NCBI RefSeq assembly: GCF_047556435.1
Contig: NZ_CP180210.1
Span: 1,984,001 to 2,048,000 of the forward strand
DNA length: 64,000 bases
Direction of reading: 5' to 3'
Source: Alteromonas sp047556435
Lineage (GTDB): Bacteria > Pseudomonadota > Gammaproteobacteria > Enterobacterales > Alteromonadaceae
Below, piece after piece: positions 17,752-27,411 of this stretch (positions are counted from its first letter, which is position 1; every line of letters starts with the position of its first letter). Below the pieces are notes generated by a model. That model saw only the letters and a program-made list of their open reading frames with translations. It made no database searches and was not told the origin of the DNA. The position numbers were made by a program, and so were the translations under genes.

Positions 17752-18978
17752 ATGAAAAATACGCTTATAAAGGCAGGGCTTCCTCTGCTTATATTAATTG
17801 TGGCAATTGCTGTGGCTACGATAATGGTAAAAAGCCGCAAACCTCCCGAAAAAAAGCCGGTAGAAGAAAAAGCCTTTCTGGTAGATGCAAAGCCAGTTAA
17901 TACCCAGCCCGTTACCTTCAAAATAACATCTCAGGGAAATGTCGTTCCTAAGAATAAAACCAGTCTTAGTGCGCAGGTTAGTGGGCGTGTGGTATCGCTG
18001 TCTGAACAGTTTATTGCCGGCGGCATGGTGAATAAAGGTGACGTGTTAGCAACCTTAGAGCAGGACGATTATCTGACTGACGTAAAGCTGGCTGAAGCAG
18101 AACTGGCACAGGCAAAAGCGGCACTGGAAGAAGAAATCGCTCGCGGTAAAGTTGCAGAAGCAGAATGGCGCTCAGTCAATAGCGTAGTTCCTCCTGAACT
18201 GGGTCTGAGAAAACCGCAGCTCGCCCGTGAACAGGCCAACGTTAAAGCGGCGGAAGCAAAACTTGAGCGAGCCCGCCGTAATTTGGATCGCACTGAGATT
18301 AAAGCCCCCTACAACGGATTGATTGTCGAGCGTAATATCGATTTTGGCCAGTATGTGGCCACCGGCACGGTAGTGGGTACTGTATATTCTACTGACGTTG
18401 CCGAAATCAGGTTGCCGGTGACAGACAGCGATCTGGCATTTTTGGATGTGACAAAAGCAAAGGGTAATCGTGACAATGTAGAGTTGACTGCTTCTGTGGC
18501 TGGCAAAACGCGCCGCTGGCAGGCCACGCTCGTCCGTACAGAAGGCGTCAGAGACAGTGCCAGTCGGGTGATTTACGTTATTGCCCAAATTACCGATCCG
18601 TACCAGCGAAATGCCAGCAGCGATGAGACTCCTGCACTACAGTTTGGTCAGTTCGTTGAAGCTGAGATCACAGGAACGCAGGCGGAAGATCTAATCGTAT
18701 TGCCACGGACCACATTGCGACTTGATAACACTGTGATGGTGGTAGATGAAGACAGAAAGCTTCGTATCAAACCCGTTGAGGTGGTGCGCACCAGTGCTGA
18801 TAATGTCTACCTTTCATCAGGTATTAAAGACGGAGAGCTGGTAGTGGTGAGCGCGGTACCCAACCCTTTTGACGGAATGGAAGTTCGTTTACCGGGTGAC
18901 GAGCCTGAATTGCCGGAAGAAGCCAAAAAGGATAAGCCTGACGATACCAGCAGTATCTCTCAGGAGGATTCAGAATGA
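17752..18978 (+). CDS. RND efflux membrane-fusion (adaptor) protein
   Basis: A 408-residue HlyD/AcrA-like adaptor. An N-terminal membrane anchor (GLPLLILIVAIAVATIMV) replaces the lipobox seen in the other adaptor of this window. It is followed by the first lipoyl half (GRVVSLSEQFIAGGMVNKGDVLATL), a long helical hairpin with many Ala/Glu/Lys, the second lipoyl half (IKAPYNGLIVERNIDFGQYV) and barrel domains. The C-terminal tail is charged and low-complexity. I chose the ATG at 17752, five bases after AAGGGA; the ATG at 17746 overlaps that site. The permease gene starts within its stop codon. Confidence 0.92.
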   Translation: MKNTLIKAGLPLLILIVAIAVATIMVKSRKPPEKKPVEEKAFLVDAKPVNTQPVTFKITSQGNVVPKNKTSLSAQVSGRVVSLSEQFIAGGMVNKGDVLATLEQDDYLTDVKLAEAELAQAKAALEEEIARGKVAEAEWRSVNSVVPPELGLRKPQLAREQANVKAAEAKLERARRNLDRTEIKAPYNGLIVERNIDFGQYVATGTVVGTVYSTDVAEIRLPVTDSDLAFLDVTKAKGNRDNVELTASVAGKTRRWQATLVRTEGVRDSASRVIYVIAQITDPYQRNASSDETPALQFGQFVEAEITGTQAEDLIVLPRTTLRLDNTVMVVDEDRKLRIKPVEVVRTSADNVYLSSGIKDGELVVVSAVPNPFDGMEVRLPGDEPELPEEAKKDKPDDTSSISQEDSE

Positions 18979-21900
18979 GTCGCATAGATACAAAACACGG
19001 GGTGATTGCCTGGTTCGCACGCAATAGTGTGGCGGCAAACCTGTTGATGTGGATGCTGTTGATCGGCGGCATCTTTGGTGCAATAGGAATTCAGAAGCAA
19101 ATCTTTCCAACCTTCGATATTAATGTCATTAATGTTCGCGTGCCGTATCTTGGTGCCGCTCCCCAGGAAGTCGAAGAGGGGGTGATACTTAAAGTAGAAG
19201 AGGCGATTAAGGATCTTGAAGGGATTAAGCAGATCACGTCCACTGCGGTAGAAGGGATGGGCACCGTCAGTATTGAAGCGGAAGAAGATTATGACGTACA
19301 GGCGCTGCTTGATGAAGTAAAGGTACAGGTTGATGCCATTCCAAGCTTTCCCGGAAATACCGAAAAGCCAGTGGTGTATCGCCAGAAAGTCCAACAGGAC
19401 GTGATCTGGATTTCCGTGTACGGCGATGCTTCAGAGCGCGAGCTCAAAGAGTTCGCGAAAAGCATGCGGGATGATATTGCCAATTTGCCAGGCATTTCCA
19501 GTGTGCAGGTAGTGGGCGCCCGGGATTATGAAATCTCTATTGAGCTTTCTGAAGCGGATTTGCAGCGCTATAACCTGACCTTTTCAGACGTAGTTAACCG
19601 GCTTCGGCAAACCAGCGTGGATTTACCCGGTGGTTCCATCCGCACGGAAAACGGCGATATCTTATTAAGAACCAAAGGGCAGGCGTATACCGGCTGGGAC
19701 TTTGCGCAGATCGTGCTGCTTACTGATACCAGTGGCACCCGCGTGACGCTTGGCGATGTCGCTTATATTAATGACGGTTTTATTGAGAACAATCAGTATG
19801 CGTTGTTTGATGGCAAGCCGGCTGTCAGTCTTCGTGTCCGTGCGGTGGGCGATCAAAATGCACTTGAGATCTCAGAGCAAGTAAACGGATACATCAAAAA
19901 AGCCAAAGAGACGTTTCCCGGTAATATTAACGCTGACACCTGGGGAGACAGTTCGTTTTACCTTGCAGATCGTTTAAATATGATGCTGGAAAATATGTTT
20001 TTCGGCGCATTATTAGTGTTCATCGTACTTTCACTGTTCCTCAAACTGAAACTGGCATTTTGGGTTATTGTCGGGCTTCCGGTATGTTTTTTAGGAACTC
20101 TGTTGGTGCTTCCGATTGATGCACTCGGCGTATCCATCAACCTATTGAGCTTATTTGCGTTTATATTGGTACTCGGGATTGTCGTAGACGATGCGATAAT
20201 CATGGGAGAGTCAGCCTATTCGGAAATCGATAAAAAAGGACACAGCACAGACAATGTTATTGCAGGCGTTAAAAAAGTCGCCATGCCAGCCACCTTCGGT
20301 GTACTGACTACTATTGCGGCGTTTACGCCCATGTTGATGGTGTCCGGCCCATTTGGCGTCATTTGGAAGACTATCGGCCTGGTGGTAATCGTTTGCCTGA
20401 TATTCTCTCTGATTGAATCCAAGCTGATATTGCCAGCGCACCTAGTGCACATGAAACTCAAACCCTATAATCCGGAAAAAGCTAACCGGCTTCAGCGTTT
20501 TCGGGATTTTTTCAGCGAAGGCATAAAGCGTTTCGTACAAAATCAGTATGCGCCATTTCTGGAAAAGGCGATACGCAACCGCTACGTGACGTTATCAACG
20601 TTTCTGGCGATGCTCATCCTGACAATCGGGTTGTTTGGTGGTGGCATTGTCCGCTTCGTTTTCTTCCCTAATATTCCAAGCGATTTTATGATGGCGACGG
20701 TTGAATTAGAGCCAGGTTCGTCATTGCAGCAACGTGATAATGCGATCTCAACGTTACTTGAGGCTATGCACAGGATGGATGACGACATTGAGCGCGATAC
20801 CGGCAGTGGTGTGGTCAGTCACGCCATTGCGTTTGATAACGGTACACTTAGCGGCCAGGTATTCGTTGAACTAACAAAAGGCGAAACCCGCGAGCGCACT
20901 GATACTGAAATCCAACAGCTGTGGCGTGAGCAAATGCCGGAAATACCTGGCGTTAAAACGTTAAGCATTGGCTCGCCCGGTGGTCCTGGGGGCGGCTCAG
21001 ATCTTAGTTTTGAGTTTAACTCTGCGAATATTGATGCCTTGCGCAGTATCAGTCAGGAGCTCAAAGAACGATTAGAAGCCTTTAATGGCGTTTCAGACAT
21101 TAACGATACGTTCTCAGGCGGCAGTGATGAGATCCAGTTGTCACTTACGCCACAGGCAGAAGCGTCAGGCATCTCACTGCAACAGTTGGGGCAACAGGTA
21201 CGGTACGGCTTTTATGGCGCGGAAGTGCAGCGCATTCAACGTGATGAAGAGGAAATTAAAGTGATGGTGCGTTATCCCAAGGAGCAGCGTACCAGTATTG
21301 AGCATCTTGAGACCATGCGTATTCGCACTCCGGGTGGTGATGAAGTGCCGTTTGAGGAGGTGGGCAACATCGAATTGGGGCAGGGCTTTGATACCATCAT
21401 TCGTGTAGACGGGGAGCGTTCTGTTACGGTGACTGCGAAGGTGGATAAAGGCCAGTTAGATCCCGGTGAAGTAACCCGTGAGGTTGTTTCTGAGATTATG
21501 CCAGATTTGTTGGAGCGCTATCCCCGGGTAAGTTTCGAGCTACAGGGCAATTCTCGGGAGCAACAGGAAGCGATGATGGGGCTGCTTAAGGGGCTGGCAT
21601 TTGCATTATTTGCCATTTATGCGTTGCTGGCGATCCCATTGCGCTCTTATTCTCAGCCTCTGATTATCATGTCTGTCATTCCTTTTGGTATTGTCGGCGC
21701 TATTGTTGGCCATCTCGTGCTGGATATGGCGGTCAGCGTACTCTCGATTTGCGGGATTATTGCGTTGTCTGGCGTGGTCGTGAACGACAGTCTGATAATG
21801 GTGGATTTTGTCAACCGGGCGCGCAAAGAGGGGCATTCACTGAAAGATGCAGCCATCAGCGCGGGTACGCAGCGCTTCAGAGCCATCATTCTGACGTCTC

Positions 21901-22130
21901 TGACGACCTTCATGGGATTGTTACCGATTGTTTTTGAGCGCAGTCTGCAGGCACAAATAGTCATACCCATGGCAATTTCACTGGCCTTCGGTATTCTGTT
22001 TGCCACGATCATCACCCTGTTGCTGGTGCCGTCTTTGTATCTTATTTTGAATGATATAAAAACCGTTTTTAAAGGCAGAAAGAGACAGGGCGGAGATGAC
22101 GTCGGAATTGGCATTTCACAGGGAAATTAG
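18975..22130 (+). CDS. RND efflux permease
   Basis: A 1051-residue RND transporter, full length for the family. The N-terminal helix is WFARNSVAANLLMWMLLIGGIFGAIGI, and the TM4 proton-relay motif GIVVDDAIIMGES has both Asp residues. Two large periplasmic loops and a second six-helix block (LLAIPLRSYSQPLIIM, SGVVVNDSLIMVDFVNRARKEG) follow. A strong AGGAGG at 18962-18967 lies seven bases before the ATG, which overlaps the adaptor stop codon (ATGA). It resembles the Alteromonadales RND group often found without a dedicated outer-membrane channel. The substrate is unknown. Confidence 0.94.
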   Translation: MSRIDTKHGVIAWFARNSVAANLLMWMLLIGGIFGAIGIQKQIFPTFDINVINVRVPYLGAAPQEVEEGVILKVEEAIKDLEGIKQITSTAVEGMGTVSIEAEEDYDVQALLDEVKVQVDAIPSFPGNTEKPVVYRQKVQQDVIWISVYGDASERELKEFAKSMRDDIANLPGISSVQVVGARDYEISIELSEADLQRYNLTFSDVVNRLRQTSVDLPGGSIRTENGDILLRTKGQAYTGWDFAQIVLLTDTSGTRVTLGDVAYINDGFIENNQYALFDGKPAVSLRVRAVGDQNALEISEQVNGYIKKAKETFPGNINADTWGDSSFYLADRLNMMLENMFFGALLVFIVLSLFLKLKLAFWVIVGLPVCFLGTLLVLPIDALGVSINLLSLFAFILVLGIVVDDAIIMGESAYSEIDKKGHSTDNVIAGVKKVAMPATFGVLTTIAAFTPMLMVSGPFGVIWKTIGLVVIVCLIFSLIESKLILPAHLVHMKLKPYNPEKANRLQRFRDFFSEGIKRFVQNQYAPFLEKAIRNRYVTLSTFLAMLILTIGLFGGGIVRFVFFPNIPSDFMMATVELEPGSSLQQRDNAISTLLEAMHRMDDDIERDTGSGVVSHAIAFDNGTLSGQVFVELTKGETRERTDTEIQQLWREQMPEIPGVKTLSIGSPGGPGGGSDLSFEFNSANIDALRSISQELKERLEAFNGVSDINDTFSGGSDEIQLSLTPQAEASGISLQQLGQQVRYGFYGAEVQRIQRDEEEIKVMVRYPKEQRTSIEHLETMRIRTPGGDEVPFEEVGNIELGQGFDTIIRVDGERSVTVTAKVDKGQLDPGEVTREVVSEIMPDLLERYPRVSFELQGNSREQQEAMMGLLKGLAFALFAIYALLAIPLRSYSQPLIIMSVIPFGIVGAIVGHLVLDMAVSVLSICGIIALSGVVVNDSLIMVDFVNRARKEGHSLKDAAISAGTQRFRAIILTSLTTFMGLLPIVFERSLQAQIVIPMAISLAFGILFATIITLLLVPSLYLILNDIKTVFKGRKRQGGDDVGIGISQGN

Positions 22131-22131
22131 T

Positions 22132-24264
22132 ATGGCAGTAGTAAAAAAACAGATTCTACAAATCGTCGCAATTGTGGGTATCGGATTATTGGCAAGCGCG
22201 TGCAGCGTATCGGAAAATACTCGTACAGATAATAACAATATAGCGTATCCGGTATCCCGCACGGTCGCCCAAACGGATAATTATCACGGCACAATAGTTA
22301 GCGATCCCTATCGCTGGCTTGAAAGCACAGAAAGCCAAGAGGTTGCTGATTGGGTCGCGCAACAGAACCAGCTGGCACGGCCCTATCTTGAGGCGCTGCC
22401 TACCCGCGAAACGTATAAAACGCGAATGACAGCACTGTGGGATTATGAGAAGTATAATGTGCCGTTTACGAAAGGTGGCAAATTTTTCTACTCGCACAAC
22501 AACGGGCTACAGAATCAATACGTGTTGTGGATGGCCAGCAGTGCTGACAGCGAACCCAGCGTGCTGATTGACCCCAATACATTCAGTGATGACGGCACGG
22601 TATCTATGGCCGGTTATGAATTAAGTCCTGAAGCTAATAAAATTGCGTATTTCACTTCGGACGGTGGCACTGACTGGAAAAGTATCCACGTGCGCGACGT
22701 AAACACGCTGAGCGACGAGCCGACTGTCATTGAGGGAGTAAAGTTTACTAATGTGTCCTGGCTTCCTGACGAAAGTGGATTTTATTACTCCCGCTACCCG
22801 AAAGACAGTAGCGGAAAATGGGACGACAGTAAAAGCGTCAGCATCTGGTTTCATCGGCTTGGCACACCTCAACAGGATGACAGGCAAATGGTATCTTTTG
22901 AAACGGAGTCCTCGTGGAATCCTTATCCGGTAGTGATAGATAAGGGAGATACCCTATTGATTAGTGTATGGGACGGCTACGAAACGAATGCCGTTTATAC
23001 ACTTGACCTTACCCAACCCTCTGCCACGCCCGAGCCATTGCTGGCGAAGTGGGATGCCTTGTATAACTTTATTGATAAAAAGAACGGCGAGCTTTTCTTT
23101 TATACTACCAAGAATGCTCCAACAGGGCGCGTCATTGCGTTGGATGAAGTGTCTGACACCATCAGGGAAGTGATCCCCGCTAAGGCTGAAGCGCTTGATG
23201 AAATTTCAATGTTGGATGGGAAGCTGTTCGCGCAATATATCAAAGATGTGAAGTCAGCAGTGTCCGTTTATAGCCTGGAAGGTGAAAAATTAAGTGACAT
23301 CGACTTTGATGGTATTGGTAAAGTAGAAGGATTTTCGGGGGATAAAAACAGCACTAAAACGTATTATAAGCTCACCGGGTTTACCAACCCCGGTGCAATA
23401 TACGAGTACGATTTAGAAAGCGCTGAAAGTCAATTATACAAAACCACTTCGGTTCCGGTTGATCTGGACGCATTTGAAACCAGGCAGGTCTTTTATACCA
23501 GTAAAGATGGCACCGATATTCCGATGTTTATCGTTCATAAGCGGGGGACAACATTAGACGGTAACAATAAAACGCTTCTGTACGGTTATGGTGGCTTTAA
23601 CATCAGTTTGCTGCCGGGCTATTCGGTGTCACGCATGACATGGTTAGAACAAGGCAATATTCTGGCGATAGCCAACCTCAGAGGCGGTGGCGAATACGGA
23701 CGTGAGTGGCACAAGGCAGGAACGAAATTACAGAAACAAAATGTTTTTGATGACTTTATTGCCGCGGCTGAGTACCTAATCGACAAGCAATATACCTCTC
23801 CGGGTAAGCTCGCGATTCAGGGGGGAAGCAATGGTGGGCTACTGGTAGGGGCGTCGTTGACACAACGGCCCGCACTTTTTGGCGCTGCGTTGCCTGCAGT
23901 CGGTGTACTGGATATGTTGCGTTATCATACACCGAGTGCCAATGCGCGCGCCTGGTCATCTGATTTTGGCCTGAGCGAAAACGCAGATGAATTTGCCGCG
24001 ATGTACAAGTATTCGCCGGTGCACAATACCCAAAAAGGGGTGTGCTATCCGGCAACCCTAATTACCACCGGAGATCATGATGACAGGGTAGTGCCCTGGC
24101 ACAGTTATAAATTTGCTGCCGCGTTGCAGCGGGATCAAGGTTGCGACAATCCAATACTGTTGCGAGTAGAAACCCGTGCAGGACACGGCGCAGGCACACC
24201 TACCTGGATGAGAATTGAAAGCTATGCTGATCAGTGGGCATTTCTGGAAGAGGCGCTTCAGTAA
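22132..24264 (+). CDS. Prolyl oligopeptidase, S9A family, lipoprotein
   Basis: A 710-residue serine peptidase that cuts short peptides after proline. The start is set at the ATG at 22132, one base after the RND stop codon, since this gives a signal peptide with a lipobox (LLASAC); an upstream in-frame start at 22096 lies inside the permease gene. An N-terminal seven-blade propeller is followed by the catalytic domain: Ser566 in GGSNGG, Asp in GDHDDRVVPWHS (648-655), His685 in RAGHGAGTP. It is probably transcribed with the efflux genes. Membrane anchoring suggests use of external peptides. Confidence 0.94.
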   Translation: MAVVKKQILQIVAIVGIGLLASACSVSENTRTDNNNIAYPVSRTVAQTDNYHGTIVSDPYRWLESTESQEVADWVAQQNQLARPYLEALPTRETYKTRMTALWDYEKYNVPFTKGGKFFYSHNNGLQNQYVLWMASSADSEPSVLIDPNTFSDDGTVSMAGYELSPEANKIAYFTSDGGTDWKSIHVRDVNTLSDEPTVIEGVKFTNVSWLPDESGFYYSRYPKDSSGKWDDSKSVSIWFHRLGTPQQDDRQMVSFETESSWNPYPVVIDKGDTLLISVWDGYETNAVYTLDLTQPSATPEPLLAKWDALYNFIDKKNGELFFYTTKNAPTGRVIALDEVSDTIREVIPAKAEALDEISMLDGKLFAQYIKDVKSAVSVYSLEGEKLSDIDFDGIGKVEGFSGDKNSTKTYYKLTGFTNPGAIYEYDLESAESQLYKTTSVPVDLDAFETRQVFYTSKDGTDIPMFIVHKRGTTLDGNNKTLLYGYGGFNISLLPGYSVSRMTWLEQGNILAIANLRGGGEYGREWHKAGTKLQKQNVFDDFIAAAEYLIDKQYTSPGKLAIQGGSNGGLLVGASLTQRPALFGAALPAVGVLDMLRYHTPSANARAWSSDFGLSENADEFAAMYKYSPVHNTQKGVCYPATLITTGDHDDRVVPWHSYKFAAALQRDQGCDNPILLRVETRAGHGAGTPTWMRIESYADQWAFLEEALQ

Positions 24265-24292
24265 TTACTGATATTATCAAACGAAAGGGTCG

Positions 24293-24321
24293 AAAACCGC
24301 AGTCAACGCTGCGGTTTTTTT
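24293..24321 (+). terminator. Terminator after prolyl oligopeptidase
   Basis: Stem AAAACCGCAG / CTGCGGTTTT followed by a T run, about 30 bases after the stop codon. It isolates the efflux/peptidase unit from the SOS-box gene downstream. Confidence 0.85.
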
Positions 24322-24424
24322 ATGCTACGTCGTTCGGGAAGGCCGTACATTTCAGTGTAATCACCCTGGCGTATTTTCTATGTCTTGCCTGTGACGAATA
24401 AAAAGTGAACAATTTGCTTGATAA

Positions 24425-24440
24425 CTGTATAAATAAACAT
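24425..24440 (+). promoter_or_regulatory. Second, imperfect LexA-like box
   Basis: CTG-TATAAATAAA-CAT: a CTG-N10-CAG pattern with one mismatch in the last base, 19 bases upstream of a perfect box. Tandem boxes occur at several LexA-controlled genes. Confidence 0.5.
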
Positions 24441-24443
24441 ATA

Positions 24444-24459
24444 CTGTATATGTAAACAG
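24444..24459 (+). promoter_or_regulatory. LexA (SOS) box
   Basis: CTG-TATATGTAAA-CAG fits the gammaproteobacterial LexA operator CTG-N10-CAG with an AT-rich core, extended by TA and T on the flanks (TACTG...CAGT). It ends 16 bases before the start codon at 24476, where a bound repressor would block transcription. Read by eye; not scored with a matrix. Confidence 0.8.
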
Positions 24460-24475
24460 TTAAGAGGCGATAGTG

Positions 24476-24841
24476 ATGGAAACAGGTATTAAAGCACTTG
24501 ATAAATTATTGACCGCTCAGGGTATTAAGCTTTCTCCGGGGAGTAATGGATTTCAGTCAGTGACTGAATTACGTCCGGCTGATCCTAAAGTAGTAGACCT
24601 GAAAATCCCGTACTGTATGTATCAAAAAGTTATGATGCTGCCTCCTGGAAATCGGGTGAAATATCACCATTTTTATCTCCAGCACCGTCAATGCCGGTTG
24701 GCAAGCTATCTGGTTAATGAAAACGGCGACATCGTTGAGCAGGTGTTTTATCAGCGTGATGCTCGTTCTGTTGCTGCCTGTAAAAAGCTAGCGATCCTAA
24801 TTCAGAAATGTTACAGGCTACATGAAAGAGAAGCTGCATAG
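24476..24841 (+). CDS. Unrecognised 121-residue protein under LexA-type boxes
   Basis: I do not recognise the family. The start is the ATG at 24476, with AGAGG eight bases upstream; a GTG at 24473 is also possible. The protein has no signal peptide or membrane segment. It is basic, with a central stretch rich in Tyr, Met, His and Gln (IPYCMYQKVMMLPPGNRVKYHHFYLQHRQ), a predicted strand pair (RLASYLVNENGDIVEQVFYQ) and a C-terminal helix with two Cys (SVAACKKLAILIQKCYRLHE). It does not resemble SulA, DinI, YebG or other SOS products I know. The paired LexA-like boxes imply DNA-damage induction; a checkpoint, repair or toxin role is open. Confidence 0.75.
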   Translation: METGIKALDKLLTAQGIKLSPGSNGFQSVTELRPADPKVVDLKIPYCMYQKVMMLPPGNRVKYHHFYLQHRQCRLASYLVNENGDIVEQVFYQRDARSVAACKKLAILIQKCYRLHEREAA

Positions 24842-24991
24842 CAGATTGGCAGCGGTAAACAGCTAATCACTTCGATAAGGAGCAATTCGCTGCAGCGCGT
24901 TGGTGAGCTTATGATCAAAGTGGCAAGAGATCTGACGGTTTGAAAATGTCTTCTGTGTTCTGGAGCAGCACACCAGTGAGTAGCAGGACAT

Positions 24992-25019
24992 AAAAAAGCC
25001 GCTGTGACAGCGGCTTTTA
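24992..25019. terminator. Bidirectional terminator, TonB receptor / SOS gene
   Basis: Stem AAAAGCCGCTG / CAGCGGCTTTT with a three-base TGA loop and T runs on both strands. It lies between the convergent ends of the 121-residue gene and the TonB receptor gene. Confidence 0.85.
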
Positions 25020-25040
25020 TTATATGTTGTTGAACAGCGA

Positions 25041-27302
25041 TTAATAGAAGCTGATCTTCGCTTCAACACCCCAGATACGAGGCTCATTAATGATGCCCGT
25101 CAGGTTATTAAAGTCGATAGCCCCTTTCACATTGTCTTCATCAGTAATGTTGCGACCGAAAAGTGCAATTGTGTAGTTGTGCTCATAGTTTTCATAACCG
25201 ATTCTTACGCCACCTTCGAAGTTGTCGTCAGTGGTGAATTCAACGGCATCATACAAGAACAGGTTGGTTTCACCCTGGAATGCCCAGTCGGTAAACAGGA
25301 ACACTTCGCCTGCATCACCTACAGGAATAGTATAGCGCGCAGTAAAGTTGAAGATCGTTTCCGGAGCCTGTGGGAACGGGTTGCCATCAACAATAGCTAC
25401 GTTACCATCCAGACGAGGATCCAGCACAGTACAGTTACCTGCGAAATCAGCAGATGAACCACATGGCTGCGCAGTAAGCGTGTCATCCTTAATTTCAGTA
25501 TGGTTGTAGCTGTAGCCGCCTGTCAGGGTAAGCTGATCGGTTGCCAGCCACTGCACGTCAATTTCATAACCGTAACCAACACCTTCATCGGCGTTGACCA
25601 GAGACGTAAAGTTATTGCCACCACCGATAGCAGAGAACTGCATATCATCAATGGTGTAATAAAATGCTGCTGCATTCAGGCGCAGGGTGTCCTCAAGCAG
25701 ATCTGACTTAAACCCAACTTCAACAGAGTTGATAGTTTCAGCGTCTGCTACAGAAGGCGCACCTTCAAACGCCACATCACGACCCTGAATAGTTTGGGCA
25801 CGGAAGCCGTTAGCATAGCGGGCAAACAGTGATGCGCTTTCAGACAGCTCGTAGTTAGCGCTAAGCTCGAAGCTTACCTGGCCGTCATCGACATCGATAG
25901 GATCGTAATCCTGAATGCTGGCTGCGCCAATCACAAGTGCAAAACCATCTACGTTTTGCTCACCCACACGCAACGACTTTTCATCGTGGGTATAACGAAT
26001 ACCACCAGTAATGTTCAGTTTTTCGTTAAGCTGATAGGAAGTCTGTCCGAACACAGCCCAGGTAGTATTCTCATGGAAAACCGTAGTCGCACCATAGAAA
26101 CCATCGATACTGGTAACGTTGAATGAGCTGTCAAAGAAGAAAGCACCTACCTGCCAGTTCAGTGGATCGGCAGTATTGCTGGCAAGGCGAATTTCCTGAG
26201 TGAATTGTTCAAGATCGTCAAGGTTGTCCTGCGTGATAGCCGTAAACGGAATTGGCGCCGGATATGCCGTTTCGCCAACGCCACTTCCGCCGTCAATATC
26301 ACCCAGACTGTAGCCTTCAGCCTCTTCATAAGCCGTGATTGAAGTGAGTTCCAGATTGTCAAATGCATAAGTGAGCTTCAGTGAAGAACCAAACCCTTCA
26401 TATTCCTGAGGATTGTTGTCAGCACCATCACCATCGATGTCGCCATCATACCAAACCGTATCACGGTCATAGTTTTCGTTAAGGTCATTGCTGCCTTTAT
26501 CGAATACGTTAGCGCGGAATATGGACGCTGTGCCTTCCAGGTCACGACCGTGCACATTTAACAGCGCGGAGAAATCATCGCTTGGCTGATATAGCAATTG
26601 TGCGCGCCAGGCTTTTTCGTCAAACCCACCAAGCGCATCTTTCTGGTTCGTGAAACCATTATCAATATAGTCATCACGCTCTTGTGACAGCACCGAGATA
26701 CGACCTGACAGATCATCGGTTAATCCGCCACCCACAGCACCTTCAAAGTTCATTGTGCCGTAAGAACCAAAGCCCGCTTTCGCATATCCTTCAAAATCCT
26801 GAGTAGGCTTAACCGTGTCGAATTTTACAATACCCGCCGTGGTATTACGGCCAAACAGGGTACCTTGTGGACCACGCAGCACTTCCACCTGCTGGACATC
26901 GAACAGTGGGAAGCTTTTTAGTACTACGTTTTCCATCACCACTTCGTCCATCACAATGGAGACCGGTTGTGATGCTGCCAAATCGAAGTCAGTATTACCC
27001 AAACCGCGAATGTAAAAACGCGGCGCTACACGTCCATTAGAGGACTCCGCATACAATCCTGGCACACGGACGGCCAGCTCAAGAATATCACCACCACCAG
27101 AAAACAGGCTTTCGAATTTCTCGCCACTTAGGGTAGCAATAGAAATTGGAACTTCCTGAATGGACTGGGTGCGCTTCTGAGCTGTTACAGTGATTTTCTC
27201 AAGCATTGCCTCTTTTTTTTGTTGTTCTTCTTGAGCCATTGCCGGGGTGCTTAGCGCGGCACTAATTGCCAACGCCAGCGTTGCTAGTCTGTGTGTTCTC
27301 AT
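25041..27302 (-). CDS. TonB-dependent outer-membrane receptor
   Basis: A 753-residue TonB-dependent transporter. The signal peptide is MRTHRLATLALAISAALSTPAMA. A TonB-box-like segment (EKITVTAQKRTQSIQEVPISIATLSGEKFE) is followed by the plug with VEVLRGPQGTLFGRNTTAGIVKFDT, then a 22-strand barrel ending in an aromatic residue (AKISFY). The style is that of the large receptor family used by Alteromonadales and sphingomonads for scarce organic substrates rather than classical siderophores. I see no Fur box upstream. The neighbouring regulator and acyl-CoA operon suggest a hydrophobic or aromatic carbon source, but this is inference. Confidence 0.94.
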   Translation of the reverse strand: MRTHRLATLALAISAALSTPAMAQEEQQKKEAMLEKITVTAQKRTQSIQEVPISIATLSGEKFESLFSGGGDILELAVRVPGLYAESSNGRVAPRFYIRGLGNTDFDLAASQPVSIVMDEVVMENVVLKSFPLFDVQQVEVLRGPQGTLFGRNTTAGIVKFDTVKPTQDFEGYAKAGFGSYGTMNFEGAVGGGLTDDLSGRISVLSQERDDYIDNGFTNQKDALGGFDEKAWRAQLLYQPSDDFSALLNVHGRDLEGTASIFRANVFDKGSNDLNENYDRDTVWYDGDIDGDGADNNPQEYEGFGSSLKLTYAFDNLELTSITAYEEAEGYSLGDIDGGSGVGETAYPAPIPFTAITQDNLDDLEQFTQEIRLASNTADPLNWQVGAFFFDSSFNVTSIDGFYGATTVFHENTTWAVFGQTSYQLNEKLNITGGIRYTHDEKSLRVGEQNVDGFALVIGAASIQDYDPIDVDDGQVSFELSANYELSESASLFARYANGFRAQTIQGRDVAFEGAPSVADAETINSVEVGFKSDLLEDTLRLNAAAFYYTIDDMQFSAIGGGNNFTSLVNADEGVGYGYEIDVQWLATDQLTLTGGYSYNHTEIKDDTLTAQPCGSSADFAGNCTVLDPRLDGNVAIVDGNPFPQAPETIFNFTARYTIPVGDAGEVFLFTDWAFQGETNLFLYDAVEFTTDDNFEGGVRIGYENYEHNYTIALFGRNITDEDNVKGAIDFNNLTGIINEPRIWGVEAKISFY

Positions 27303-27411
27303 TTGTCCACCAAGAGTGTTGATAGTTATTTTGGGGGTTTTTGTGTGCAGATATGCACGCGGTATAAGATCTTACACGAAAATTGAGCAAAAAGCGTAGT
27401 AAAATTGAACG

